The notes: generated from the letters alone by a model not told the origin. DNA of 64,000 bases from Paractinoplanes durhamensis (GCF_016862175.1 NZ_BOML01000038.1:231214-295213), one strand, 5' to 3'; numbered from the stretch's first letter, positions 1 to 7,573 are shown. Program-made: numbers and translations.

Positions 1-456
1 TGGCCGTGCACGAGGCCATCCGCAGCGACCGAGTGGCCGGTGCCGCCGAAGCTCGGGTATCCCCGCTCCTCGGCCTGCCTGTCTCCCGATCCCCTGGTCG
101 GGCCCGACCTCTCGGTCGGTCTCTCCAGGTCTTCCGCATCAGGTCTCGCCGTTTCTTTCTACGCCCGTCGCGGCTTGATCGCCAGGCTTCAGCCCGGCAA
201 ATCTCGCTTTTCAGATTAGTCAGACCAAAGCCATTCGCCCAGCTCACTGCCTATGCATTTGCGTCCGAATCGGCCGCGAGACCGCCCATGCCCTCGGCGA
301 GGGACCGCCCGTGCTCTTGTCGCGGGCCCGCCCGTGCTCTTGTCGCGGGCCCGCCCGGTAGCGGCGCGCGGAGGGTGCGTTGCACCCGGCGTGGCGCAGC
401 GGCGGGGACTCATCCCACCGCGTACTCAAAGCGTTTCCTGGGCTTTGGAAAGCTCT
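1..456. other. Unassigned region at left edge
   Basis: No gene could be supported here. Open frames exist on both strands but have arginine/proline-rich compositions typical of noncoding high-GC DNA and no good ribosome binding site. An ATG on the minus strand at 19 could be the first codon of a gene leaving the window, but too little is visible. A 23-bp tandem duplication lies inside, and the last 80 bases resemble the intergenic hairpin element seen again near 34.2 and 42.1 kb. Confidence 0.5.
305..350. repeat. 23-bp tandem duplication
   Basis: Two identical adjacent 23-base units at 305-327 and 328-350, followed by eight more matching bases. The unit carries the core GTGCTCTTGTCGCGGGC. 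It lies in noncoding DNA downstream of the minus-strand HAD phosphatase gene. Function unknown; replication slippage is the simplest explanation. Confidence 0.9.
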
Positions 457-1284
457 TCAGGCGAGGGCTTTGGAACGGCGGTGGCGGGCGTAGAGGGCCA
501 AGCCGATTACGGCGCCCACGCCGACGCCCAAGGCGGCGGCGACCGGGACGGCCGGGCGGTCGCGGAGGCGCTTTCCGACCGGAATCGGATTGCGGAACTC
601 GAGAATCGGCCAGGCGTTTTCGATGGCGGCCCGGCGCAGGGCTCGATCGGGGTTCACCGCGCTCGGATAGCCCACCGCTTCGAGCAGCGGAAGGTCGCTC
701 GCCGAATCGGAGTAGGCGTAGCAGTTGGCCAGGTTGTAGCCGCGGGTGGCGGCCAGCTCCGCGACGCCGACCACCTTGTTCGGCCCGGCCGCGTAGAACT
801 CGATTTCGCCGCTGTATCGACCATCGACGATGCTCATTCGGGTGGCGATGACGTCGGTGATGCCGAGGAGCGCGCCGATCGGGCGGACCATTTCGTCGCC
901 GGACGCGGACACCAGCACGACATCGCGGCCGGCCGCCTGATGCTCGCTGATCAGCGTGGCTGCTTCGGCATAGACGTAAGGGTTGATCAGCTCGTCGAGC
1001 GTTTCCGCGACGATCTGCTGCACCTGCTCGACCCGCCAGCCTTTGGTGAGCGCGGCGAGGTAGTCACGGGTGCGGGCCATCGCCTGTTCGTCGCTGCCGC
1101 CGCCCAGCCGGAACATCAGCTGTGCGTAAGCGGATTTGACGACATCCCGGCGGCTGATGAGGCCGTCACGATAGAACGGCCGTCCGAAAGCCAGCGCACT
1201 GGACTTCGCGATGACGGTCTTGTCGAGGTCGAAAAACGCGGCGCTGCGGCCCACGGGCCGAAAGTGTAGCCGGAAGTCGTTCAC
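457..1284 (-). CDS. HAD-IB family phosphatase (SerB-like) with C-terminal membrane segment
   Basis: Predicted HAD-superfamily subclass IB hydrolase of about 275 residues, the family that includes phosphoserine phosphatase SerB. Motif I DLDKT is at residues 19-23, motif II SASG at about 126-129, a conserved lysine lies near 170, and motif IV YSDSASD is at about 191-197. The C-terminus holds one hydrophobic segment (VAAALGVGVGAVIGLALY) followed by a basic tail, so the enzyme is probably membrane-tethered with a cytoplasmic catalytic domain. The GTG at 1284 is preferred because homologs begin shortly before the FFDLDKT motif; a frame reaching ATG 1368 adds a low-complexity leader. The substrate cannot be told from sequence. 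It lies downstream of the STAS gene on the same strand, separated by three strong hairpins. Confidence 0.85.
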   Translation of the reverse strand: MNDFRLHFRPVGRSAAFFDLDKTVIAKSSALAFGRPFYRDGLISRRDVVKSAYAQLMFRLGGGSDEQAMARTRDYLAALTKGWRVEQVQQIVAETLDELINPYVYAEAATLISEHQAAGRDVVLVSASGDEMVRPIGALLGITDVIATRMSIVDGRYSGEIEFYAAGPNKVVGVAELAATRGYNLANCYAYSDSASDLPLLEAVGYPSAVNPDRALRRAAIENAWPILEFRNPIPVGKRLRDRPAVPVAAALGVGVGAVIGLALYARHRRSKALA

Positions 1285-1461
1285 CGCCGCCGTCCCCGGC
1301 GCGTCACGGGGGCGATGGTGACGCGCTGTGAAATCGGTCAGAGGGGCAGCACGTTCGCACTGAGCCACAATCGGTACTCGACGGGTGCGGTTCCGTGAGG
1401 CATGCTAGTGCTGTTGCGATCGGGATTCATGTTGCTACCGTCGCGTTCCACCACCTGAACC

Positions 1462-1555
1462 CTCGGTGATTGCGCCCCCCGCGATCACCGAGCCGATTCG
1501 GCTCGACCCCCCCGGAGCCGAATCCTCGGACGGCCCCCGTCTCCCCCGACGGGGG
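1462..1555 (-). terminator. Three consecutive hairpins downstream of STAS gene
   Basis: Three inverted repeats follow each other in 94 bases: CTCGGTGAT/ATCACCGAG (1462-1470 with 1484-1492), GATTCGGCTC/GAGCCGAATC (1495-1504 with 1515-1524) and CCCCCGTC/GACGGGGG (1534-1541 with 1548-1555). They start eight bases after the STAS stop codon on the minus strand. They most likely form a compound terminator separating the STAS gene from the HAD gene. Confidence 0.75.
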
Positions 1556-1562
1556 TCGTTCC

Positions 1563-1940
1563 CTATGCGCCGGTGGCCTGCGCGGATTCCGGTGCTTCCG
1601 CGCCGCTCAACCCGTCTCCGAGTCCCTCGCTGAGTCCAAAGAGGTCGGACAGGCCGGTCACGTCGAGAACGCGGCGGAATGTTGCTGTCGGATTCACGAC
1701 AATAAAACGCAGACCGGCTCCGATCGCGGCCTTGTAGCCCTCGATCAAGGCCCCCAAGCCGGTCGAATCGACAAAGGTCGCATCGCGCAGATCGACGCGG
1801 ACAAGCGACGGGGTCCATTCCTCGACGGCGTCACGCGCACAGGCGGCCAACTCGTCGCAGTTAGCGAAGTCGATCTCTCCGTGCACGGTGACCGTGGCGG
1901 TGCCGTCGGTGGCAAGTGACCGGTTGAACGAGCTCTCCAT
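1563..1940 (-). CDS. STAS-domain anti-sigma factor antagonist
   Basis: A 125-residue STAS-domain protein of the SpoIIAA/RsbV type. It has the diagnostic motif VDSTGLGAL, whose serine (about residue 59) is the site normally phosphorylated by a partner anti-sigma kinase; the unphosphorylated form binds the anti-sigma factor and frees a sigma factor. The ATG at 1940 gives the standard family length. The C-terminal 20 residues are Gly/Ala/Glu-rich and extend past the domain. No kinase or sigma gene is adjacent; a second STAS protein (BldG-like) with its own partner lies about 9 kb away. Confident in family, not in partner. Confidence 0.88.
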   Translation of the reverse strand: MESSFNRSLATDGTATVTVHGEIDFANCDELAACARDAVEEWTPSLVRVDLRDATFVDSTGLGALIEGYKAAIGAGLRFIVVNPTATFRRVLDVTGLSDLFGLSEGLGDGLSGAEAPESAQATGA

Positions 1941-2057
1941 GCAATCCCCATCGGTGGTCCGTGTCGGCCCAAGATACCCACCCGATGCTCGTCTCACTCC
2001 TCTCCCGCGCGCCTTTATCGGCCCGCCCGCATAGCAGATCGGCCCGGCCGGCGGGCG

Positions 2058-2085
2058 CTGTCCACAGGGCGGTGAGTTATCCACA
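2058..2085 (+). promoter_or_regulatory. Two DnaA-box-like sequences upstream of ssd
   Basis: CTGTCCACA at 2058-2066 and a consensus TTATCCACA at 2077-2085 lie in the 225-bp gap between the divergent STAS gene and ssd, about 80 bases before the ssd start. Similar boxes occur at 32096 and 54089-54130. Binding by DnaA is inferred from motif only. Confidence 0.5.
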
Positions 2086-2165
2086 GGCAGCCGTGGGTGG
2101 CGTTGCCCGGCCCGATCCGGCACCGCGAACGTGGGCGCCTCACCCGCCGACGTTGGAGAGCCACG

Positions 2166-3233
2166 ATGCCCGAACCGAGCCTGCCCCTCGTCGTGACCGC
2201 CGACCCCGAGCTGCTCGACGACCTGCTCCGGCTCGCCGCCGCCGGCGGCACCGAGGTCGTGGTGGCCACCGATCCGGTGGCCGCCCGCGGCCACTACAAC
2301 GCGGCCCCGCTCGTCGTCCTCGGCGCCGACCAGGTCCAGGCCTGTCGCTCGGCCCGATTACCGCGCCGGTCCCGGGTCGTGGTGGCCGGCCGCCGGGCCT
2401 GGCCGCCCGGCGTCGCCGAGGCGATCGGTGAGCTGCGCCCGGTCGAGGCCTGCCTGCTGCCCGACGGCGAACCGTGGCTGATCGACCGCTTCGCCGACGG
2501 TCCCGGCCGGCCGCTCGGTCGCATCCTCGCGGTCATCGGCGGTAGCGGCGGCGCCGGTGCCAGCATTCTGGCCGGCGGCCTGGCCGTCACCGCGGTCTCG
2601 GCCGGCCACCGCACCCTGCTCGTCGACGCCGACCCGCTCGGCGGCGGCCTCGACCTGCTCCTGGGCTGGGAGCAGATCGACGGCCTGCGCTGGCCCGCGC
2701 TGACCGCGGCCGGCGGCCGGGTCGATCCGCCGGCCCTGCTGCGCGCCCTGCCGCAGCGCGGTGACCTGGTGCTGCTGTCGTTCGCCCGGGACGAGTCACC
2801 GGTCGTGCCCGGCGAGGCGATGGCCACCACCCTGGACGCCGGCCGCCGCGGCCGCGACGTGATCATCACGGACCTTCCCCGCCGGCTCGACGACGCCGCG
2901 GTGCTGGCCCTGCAGGCCGCCGACCGGGCCGTGCTGATCGTCCCGGCCGAGCTGCGCGCCACCGCGGGCGCGGCCCGGATCGCCCAGATGATCCGCTTCC
3001 ACCGCGACGAGCTGTCCGTCGTGGTGCGCGGCCCGGCCCCCGGCAAGCTGACCGCCCGGGACATCGCGGCGGCCCTGCGGTTGCCGCTGGCCGGTTCGCT
3101 GCGCCCGGAGCCGGCGATGTGCCAGGCGCTGGAGCGCGGCGCCCCACCCGCGTCCACCGGCAAGGGCCCACTGGCCGAACTGTGCCGCCGCCTGGTCCGC
3201 GACCTGCTCCGCGAGCAGCGGGTGACGGCATGA
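2166..3233 (+). CDS. ssd: Septum-site-determining protein Ssd / CpaE-like ParA-family ATPase
   Basis: A 355-residue MinD/ParA-superfamily protein at the head of the tad operon. The N-terminal ~115 residues form a receiver-like domain. The P-loop region reads AVIGGSGGAGASILAGG, a deviant Walker A in which the usual lysine-rich motif is replaced by alanine/serine, as in actinobacterial Ssd proteins; LLVDADPLGGGLDLLLG follows. Such proteins sit next to Flp pilus genes and are linked to septum placement in mycobacteria. The ATG at 2166 has GGAGAG upstream. Its TGA overlaps the ATG of a 22-codon ORF that in turn overlaps tadA. Lack of a normal catalytic lysine suggests weak or no ATP hydrolysis. 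Confidence 0.85.
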   Translation: MPEPSLPLVVTADPELLDDLLRLAAAGGTEVVVATDPVAARGHYNAAPLVVLGADQVQACRSARLPRRSRVVVAGRRAWPPGVAEAIGELRPVEACLLPDGEPWLIDRFADGPGRPLGRILAVIGGSGGAGASILAGGLAVTAVSAGHRTLLVDADPLGGGLDLLLGWEQIDGLRWPALTAAGGRVDPPALLRALPQRGDLVLLSFARDESPVVPGEAMATTLDAGRRGRDVIITDLPRRLDDAAVLALQAADRAVLIVPAELRATAGAARIAQMIRFHRDELSVVVRGPAPGKLTARDIAAALRLPLAGSLRPEPAMCQALERGAPPASTGKGPLAELCRRLVRDLLREQRVTA

Positions 3234-3298
3234 CGGACCGGCTTCTTCGCCAGTTGCTCGGCCCGGCCGCAGGCGACGAACGGAAGGGCATGGCATGA
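3230..3298 (+). CDS. 22-residue mini-ORF coupled to ssd and tadA
   Basis: ATG at 3230 overlaps the ssd stop (ATGA) and this ORF's own stop at 3296-3298 overlaps the tadA start (ATGA again). The peptide begins MTDRLLRQLLGP and ends ERKGMA. The exact double overlap leaves no untranslated gap between ssd and tadA, so the ORF may serve translational coupling of tadA to ssd. It resembles no known protein and may be the remnant of a longer N-terminus. Expression is inferred from geometry only. Confidence 0.4.
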   Translation: MTDRLLRQLLGPAAGDERKGMA

Positions 3299-4479
3299 CC
3301 TCCTACGGCGAGTTGACCAGCACGGTTCGGCAGCGGTTCGCGGTCGACGGGGTGGAGGCGACGCCGGCCGCCGTGGTGCGGGCGGTCCGGCGGGACACGA
3401 GCCTCGGCGAGACCACGGTGCTGCGCGTCGCCGACCGGGTGCACGACGAGCTGGTGGGCGCCGGCCCGCTCGCGCCGCTGCTCACCGACCCGGAGGTGAC
3501 CGACGTCCTGGTCAACGGCTTGCGGGTCTGGGTGGATCGCGGCGCCGGGCTGGAGCGGGCCGCGGTGGCGTTCCGCGACCACGCCGAGGTGCGCCGGCTG
3601 GCCCAGCGGCTGGCCGCCGCGTGCGGCCGGCGGCTGGACGACGGCCAGCCGTATGCGGACGCCCGCCTCCCCGACGGCACCCGGCTGCACGCGGTGCTGC
3701 CCCCGGTCGCCACCGACGGGCCGTACCTTTCGCTGCGCACCTTCCGCCAGCGCCCGTTCAGCCTCGCCGACCTGGTCGACCACGGCACCGTGCCGCCGAC
3801 CGTGGCACCGGTGCTGGCCGCGATCGTGGCGGCCCGGCTGGCCTACCTGGTCACCGGCGGCACCGGCAGCGGCAAGACGACGTTGCTGGCCACGCTGCTC
3901 GGCCTGGTGCCACCGACCGAGCGGATCGTCCTGGTCGAGGACGCGGCCGAGCTGCGACCGGTGCACCCGCACGTGGTCGCCCTGCAGGCCCGCACCGCCA
4001 ACGTGGAGGGTGCCGGCGCGGTCGGGCTCACCGACCTCGTCCGGCAGGCCCTGCGGATGCGACCGGACCGCCTGGTGATCGGCGAGTGCCGGGGCCCGGA
4101 GATCGTCGACCTGCTGGGCGCGCTGAACACCGGCCACGAGGGTGGCGCCGGGACGCTGCACGCCAACGCACCGGCCGACGTTCCGGCCCGGCTCGAGGCG
4201 CTGGGGCTGCTGGGCGGGTTGCCGAGGGCGGCGCTGCACGCTCAGGCGGTGGCGGCGCTGCAGGTCGTGCTGCAGGTGCGGCGGGTCGCCGGCGGCCGGG
4301 TGCTCGATTCGGTGAGCGTCCTGCTGCCGTCCGGCGAGCAGCGGCTGGCCACGGTGGTGCCGGCCTGGCGGCACAGCCGCGGCGCGGGCCCGGGAGCGAC
4401 GGCGCTGGCCCGGATGCTGACGAGCCGGGGCGTCGCCGTGCCCGCCGTGCTCGAACCGCCGGTCGGGGTGGGCGCATGA
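3295..4479 (+). CDS. tadA: TadA/CpaF-family secretion ATPase
   Basis: A 394-residue type II/IV secretion ATPase (VirB11/PulE family) that would power assembly of Flp-type pili at the inner face of the membrane. The N-terminal part carries the GAGPLAPLLTDPEVTDVLVNG box typical of CpaF. The Walker A GGTGSGKTT is near residue 188, followed by an Asp-box/Walker B region VLVEDAAEL near 213 and the His-box HANAP near 289. The ATG at 3295 overlaps the stop of the preceding mini-ORF. Its TGA overlaps the tadB ATG, so translation of the two is probably coupled. Length is normal for the actinobacterial family. Confidence 0.95.
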   Translation: MTSYGELTSTVRQRFAVDGVEATPAAVVRAVRRDTSLGETTVLRVADRVHDELVGAGPLAPLLTDPEVTDVLVNGLRVWVDRGAGLERAAVAFRDHAEVRRLAQRLAAACGRRLDDGQPYADARLPDGTRLHAVLPPVATDGPYLSLRTFRQRPFSLADLVDHGTVPPTVAPVLAAIVAARLAYLVTGGTGSGKTTLLATLLGLVPPTERIVLVEDAAELRPVHPHVVALQARTANVEGAGAVGLTDLVRQALRMRPDRLVIGECRGPEIVDLLGALNTGHEGGAGTLHANAPADVPARLEALGLLGGLPRAALHAQAVAALQVVLQVRRVAGGRVLDSVSVLLPSGEQRLATVVPAWRHSRGAGPGATALARMLTSRGVAVPAVLEPPVGVGA

Positions 4480-5168
4480 ACTGGACCCTGACGATATGCC
4501 TGCTGCTCGGAGCCGTGGTGATCGGCTGGCCGACCGGAAAGGCCCGGGAACGGCTTCGCCGGCAACGCTGGTGCCTGCCGGCCGGATTGTTCGCCCGCCC
4601 ACACCGGACGGTGGTCGTCGCCGTCGGCGGGATCGCCGGCCTGGGCATGGCCGGCGGTGGCCCGGTGGCCGCGGTGATCGCCGGGGCCTACTCGGGTCTG
4701 GCCGGCCGGGCGCTGCTCCGCCGATCGGCCCGGCGACAGGAGGGGGTCGCACGGGTAGCGGCGCTGGACGGACTCTCGGCGCTCGCGGCCGACTTGCGGG
4801 CCGGGTTGCCACCGGCCGCCCGCGCCGTCGCACCGCTGACGTCGGATCGGATCGGACGGCTCACCTCCTCGGTGTGGCAACTGGCCGAGCGCACCGGCGC
4901 ACCGGCCGCCGACCTGGTCGAACGAATCGAGGCCGACGCTCGGGCCGCCGACCGGGCCGGGGCGAAGGCGTCGGCGCAGGCGGCCGGGGCACAGGCCACC
5001 GCCCTGCTGCTGGCCGGCCTGCCGATCGGCGGGATCGGGCTGGGGGTGGCGATCGGCGCCGACCCGCTGGACGTCCTGCTGCACACGCCGATCGGCGCCG
5101 CCTGCGCGATCGGAGCGGTGGTCCTGCAGTCGGGCGGTCTGCTCTGGGCCGAGAGGTTGGCGCGATGA
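4476..5168 (+). CDS. tadB: TadB-like pilus assembly membrane protein (type II secretion F family)
   Basis: A 230-residue membrane protein with hydrophobic segments near residues 1-18, 45-75, 170-190 and 200-220 and a central cytoplasmic T2SSF-like domain (DGLSALAADLRAGLPPAARA). TadB and TadC form the inner-membrane platform on which the TadA ATPase acts. The start overlaps the tadA stop (ATGA) and its own stop overlaps the next ORF in the same way. It is shorter than typical proteobacterial TadB, as usual in actinobacteria. Family is clear from context and domain pattern. Confidence 0.88.
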   Translation: MNWTLTICLLLGAVVIGWPTGKARERLRRQRWCLPAGLFARPHRTVVVAVGGIAGLGMAGGGPVAAVIAGAYSGLAGRALLRRSARRQEGVARVAALDGLSALAADLRAGLPPAARAVAPLTSDRIGRLTSSVWQLAERTGAPAADLVERIEADARAADRAGAKASAQAAGAQATALLLAGLPIGGIGLGVAIGADPLDVLLHTPIGAACAIGAVVLQSGGLLWAERLAR

Positions 5169-5596
5169 CCCGCGAAGGCTGTTCGCTGGCCGTCCTCCTG
5201 AACGCCGGCGGCCCGGTGAAGGTCGAGGTCCGCCCGTGTTGCCTGTCCGCCCTGGTCGGCCGCCGCACACCGGACGGCGAGGTCATCTGCGAGGCCACCG
5301 CCCTCGCCACCGCGACATCAGCGGTGATCCCCACCGCCGCACCCGCCCTCTCCGTCATCGCTCCGGTGCTTTCGGCCGTAGGCACGGTCGACTTGACCGT
5401 CGCTCCAGTGCTTTCGGTTGTAGCCGTGGTCGACTCGACCGTCGCTCCGGTGCTTTCCGCAGTAGGCGCGGTCGACCAGACCGGCGTTCCCGGGCTTTCG
5501 GCTGTCACTCCGGTGGGCTCTGCGCTCGTCGCCGCTGCGTCGGTCGTCGCCTCCCTCGACGACGACGATGAAGTCGTCGAGTCGGAGGCGGCCTAG
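5165..5596 (+). CDS. Repeat-containing ORF inserted between tadB and tadC
   Basis: A 143-residue ORF that exactly fills the space between tadB and tadC: its ATG overlaps the tadB stop (ATGA) and its TAG overlaps the tadC GTG (TAGTG). The N-terminal ~55 residues include a CC pair and further cysteines. The middle is built of about three and a half 14-residue units of the pattern VAPVLSAVGAVDQT. The C-terminus is strongly acidic (DDDDEVVESEAA). I recognise no family. TadB and TadC are usually directly adjacent in actinobacteria, so this looks like a lineage-specific insertion expanded by 42-bp duplications. Secretion or membrane insertion is not evident. Confidence 0.6.
   Translation: MTREGCSLAVLLNAGGPVKVEVRPCCLSALVGRRTPDGEVICEATALATATSAVIPTAAPALSVIAPVLSAVGTVDLTVAPVLSVVAVVDSTVAPVLSAVGAVDQTGVPGLSAVTPVGSALVAAASVVASLDDDDEVVESEAA
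5357..5524 (+). repeat. 42-bp tandem repeat, 3-4 copies, in-frame
   Basis: Units begin at 5357, 5399 and 5441, with a diverged fourth at 5483. Each shares the core CGCTCCGGTGCTTTC (with single changes) followed by a GTCGAC-containing half. Forty-two bases equal 14 codons, so the reading frame of the ORF is kept. Confidence 0.88.
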
Positions 5597-6309
5597 TGGT
5601 TGCGCTGCTGGCCGTTGCCGCGGCGGTGGTCCTGCTGGTGCCGGCCGCGTGGCCGGGCCGGGCCCGGCGCCGGCTTCGCGGGCTGCGGATGTCGTCCGAT
5701 CCGCCGGTCTCCGATGGACGCCGGTCCCGGCTGGTGATCGCGGCCGGGGCCGGGCTGGCCGTTGCAGGTCTGCTCGGCACGTGGTGGGGCCTCGCCGTCG
5801 GAGCCGCTGCCGGGGTGGTGGCCGAACGGCTGCTGCGCCGGCGCGAGCCTCCGCGGGTGCGGCGGGAACGGCTGGCCGCGATGGCCGATCTTCCGCTCGG
5901 GGCCGACCTGCTGGCGGCGGCGTTGCGGGCCGGGGCGCCGCTCGACCGGGCGGCCGGCGCGGTGGCCGAGGCGCTGGGTGGACCGTTGGGGGAGCGTCTG
6001 CAACGGACCGCCCGGTCGCTGCGGCTCGGTGCCGGCCCGACCGAGGCGTGGGCGCACCTGGCCGGGGTCACCGGCGCCGAGCGACTGATCGCCGCGGCGG
6101 TGCGGTCCAGCGCCAGCGGGGGAGCGCTGGCCGGGGCGCTCGGCCGCCTGGCCAACGACCTGCGCGCCGACCGTGCGGTGGCCGCCGAGGCCGCCGCCCA
6201 GCGAGCCGGTGTCCTGATCGTCCTGCCACTGGGCCTGTGCTTCCTGCCCGCATTCCTGCTGGCCGGCCTGGTCCCGGTCCTGATCTCCGTGCTGGGCGAC
6301 GTGCTTTGA
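5596..6309 (+). CDS. tadC: TadC-like pilus assembly membrane protein (type II secretion F family)
   Basis: A 237-residue inner-membrane platform protein, second partner of the TadA ATPase. It starts with a hydrophobic helix (VALLAVAAAVVLLVPAAW), has a second segment near 45-75, a T2SSF domain with MADLPLGADLLAAALRAGAPLDRA, and a C-terminal hydrophobic segment (VLIVLPLGLCFLPAFLLAGLVPVLISVLG). GTG at 5596 overlaps the stop of the preceding ORF. Partial, decayed copies of its last 50 bases follow the stop codon. The next gene encodes the pilin. Confidence 0.9.
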   Translation: MVALLAVAAAVVLLVPAAWPGRARRRLRGLRMSSDPPVSDGRRSRLVIAAGAGLAVAGLLGTWWGLAVGAAAGVVAERLLRRREPPRVRRERLAAMADLPLGADLLAAALRAGAPLDRAAGAVAEALGGPLGERLQRTARSLRLGAGPTEAWAHLAGVTGAERLIAAAVRSSASGGALAGALGRLANDLRADRAVAAEAAAQRAGVLIVLPLGLCFLPAFLLAGLVPVLISVLGDVL

Positions 6310-6412
6310 GAGCTGGCGCGCGCTGTGCCTTGGTCCTGATCTCTGCGCTGGGAAACGGGCTCTGCGGCTGGGCGCGCTGGGGCCGGCCCTGAACTCCGTG
6401 TTCGGGGCGGGC
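6276..6412 (+). repeat. Decayed tandem copies of the tadC 3' end
   Basis: GGTCCTGATCTCCGTGCTGG at 6276 (inside tadC) recurs as GGTCCTGATCTCTGCGCTGG at 6332 and, more diverged, as GGCCCTGAACTCCGTGTTCG at 6385. The spacing is 53-56 bases and the similarity continues downstream of each copy, including GGCGCGCTG. The copies fill half of the 252-bp gap between tadC and the pilin gene. Confidence 0.7.
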
Positions 6413-6561
6413 CGGAGCGGCTCTATCGCGTGCGGGCCGCTTGCCGGGCGGTTCGGCGCAGTTCGACTCCGTGGCCCGTCGCCAGGTGGCGGGTTGCGGC
6501 TTCCGGCAGTGGTCGCCGAGTTCGGCGGCTGCTGGCACCAACACAACTGAAGGAGAACCAC

Positions 6562-6747
6562 GTGCACCAACTGATCGCGAACTTCGCCCGGCTGCGGACC
6601 GAGGCCGCCGATGCCGGGATGAGCACCGCGGAGTACGCCGTCGGCACCCTCGCGGCGGTCGCGTTCGCCGGCGTCCTGCTCAAGGTCGTCGGCAGCGAGA
6701 ACGTGCAGGCGGCGCTCACCGGCATCATCGACCGGGCCCTGAAGTGA
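6562..6747 (+). CDS. DUF4244 / Flp-type pilin
   Basis: A 61-residue small protein with the pattern of actinobacterial Flp pilins (DUF4244): a charged N-terminal leader ending around EAADAGMSTAEYAVG and then a hydrophobic helix TLAAVAFAGVLLKVV. The glutamate five residues after the Gly-Met junction fits prepilin-peptidase substrates. GTG at 6562 is placed seven bases after AGGAGA. It probably polymerises into a thin surface pilus after cleavage; no prepilin peptidase is visible in the window. Its TGA overlaps the start of the TadE-like gene. Confidence 0.88.
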   Translation: MHQLIANFARLRTEAADAGMSTAEYAVGTLAAVAFAGVLLKVVGSENVQAALTGIIDRALK

Positions 6748-7115
6748 CCGGGCGCCGGTGGCCCGGCCGTGACCGGGGATCGTTCACTGCCGAGCTCGCG
6801 GCCGGGCTGCCGGCGCTCATCCTGCTGCTCCTGGCCGGCCTGACCGCGGTGGCCGCGGTGACCACGAAGGGGCAGTGCGTGGACGCGGCCCGGGAGGGAG
6901 CGCTCGCCGGCTCCCGGGGTGACGGAGCGGCCGCGGCGGCGGCCCGGATGGCTCCGCCCGGCGCCGAGGTGGAGATCGACCGGGGAGAGGACGCGGTCAC
7001 CGCCGTGGTGCGGGCGCCGGTCCGCGTGCTCGGCGCGCACCTGCCCGCGATCACCGTGACCGGCCGGGCGGTCGCGGCCCGCGAGCCCGATCTGGCCGGC
7101 GGCGGGACGTCGTGA
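6744..7115 (+). CDS. TadE-like minor pseudopilin
   Basis: A 123-residue TadE-family protein. A short basic N-terminus is followed by GSFTAELAAGLPALILLLLAGLTAVAAVTT, the typical pseudopilin helix with a glutamate near its start. The remainder is an extracytoplasmic domain with one cysteine (QCVDAAREGALAGSRG). GTG at 6744 overlaps the pilin stop. The last codons lie in a 33-bp tandem repeat that continues into the next gene. Confidence 0.85.
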   Translation: MTGRRWPGRDRGSFTAELAAGLPALILLLLAGLTAVAAVTTKGQCVDAAREGALAGSRGDGAAAAAARMAPPGAEVEIDRGEDAVTAVVRAPVRVLGAHLPAITVTGRAVAAREPDLAGGGTS

Positions 7116-7187
7116 GGGCCCGATCTGGTCGACGGCGGGACGTCGTGAGGGTTCGATCTGGCCGGCGGCGGGACGTCGTGCGGGACC
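7089..7187 (+). repeat. 33-bp tandem repeat, three copies, across a stop/start junction
   Basis: Units start at 7089, 7122 and 7155, each opening GATCTGG and containing GGCGGGACGTCGTGAGGG (last copy GTGCGGG). Unit 1 contains the TadE stop and the overlapping GTG start of the next gene. Units 2 and 3 repeat that GTG in frame at 7145 and 7178, giving three alternative start codons for the downstream protein. Confidence 0.92.
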
Positions 7188-7573
7188 GATCCGGAGTGCG
7201 GGCGGGTCCCGGCCGGGACGATCGTGATCGGGGTGCGGCCACGATCTTTGTGCTGGCGGTGGGGCTGGTGTTTGTTGCGGCGGGGCTGGCGGGGGCGTCG
7301 ATCGGGGCGGCTCGGGTCGGGCGGCATCAGGCGCGCGTCGCGGCCGACCTCGGTGCGCTGGCCGGAGCGTCGGAGGCGGTCTACGGGCAGCCGACCGCGT
7401 GCACACGGGCCGAGCGGTTCGTGAACGCCAACGGTGGCGAGATGACGCTGTGTGCGGTGGACGGCCTGGACGTCACCGTGCGGGCACAGGTCGAGGTGCG
7501 GCCGATGCCGGGGCTGACCCGACAGGCCGAGGCGGACGCCCGGGCCGGGCCGGTCTACATCCCGGTCGGGTGA
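7112..7573 (+). CDS. TadE/TadG-like Rv3654c-type protein with repeated N-terminus
   Basis: Up to 153 residues. After an arginine-rich, repeat-derived N-terminus (RSGRRRDVV units) comes RGAATIFVLAVGLVFVAAGLAGASIG, the single membrane helix of the helicase-neighbourhood TadE-like family, then an external domain with two cysteines (TACTRAERF and MTLCAVDG) that could pair. GTG starts at 7112, 7145 and 7178 are all possible; the shortest gives about 131 residues and is closest to family length. It ends the tad operon and, as in other actinobacteria, lies close to the DUF1998 helicase. Confidence 0.8.
   Translation: MRARSGRRRDVVRVRSGRRRDVVRDRSGVRAGPGRDDRDRGAATIFVLAVGLVFVAAGLAGASIGAARVGRHQARVAADLGALAGASEAVYGQPTACTRAERFVNANGGEMTLCAVDGLDVTVRAQVEVRPMPGLTRQAEADARAGPVYIPVG

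Noticed and set aside
6..851. Open frames at the left edge
   Set aside because: Composition is Arg/Pro-rich, no RBS, and most of it lies antisense to the HAD phosphatase.
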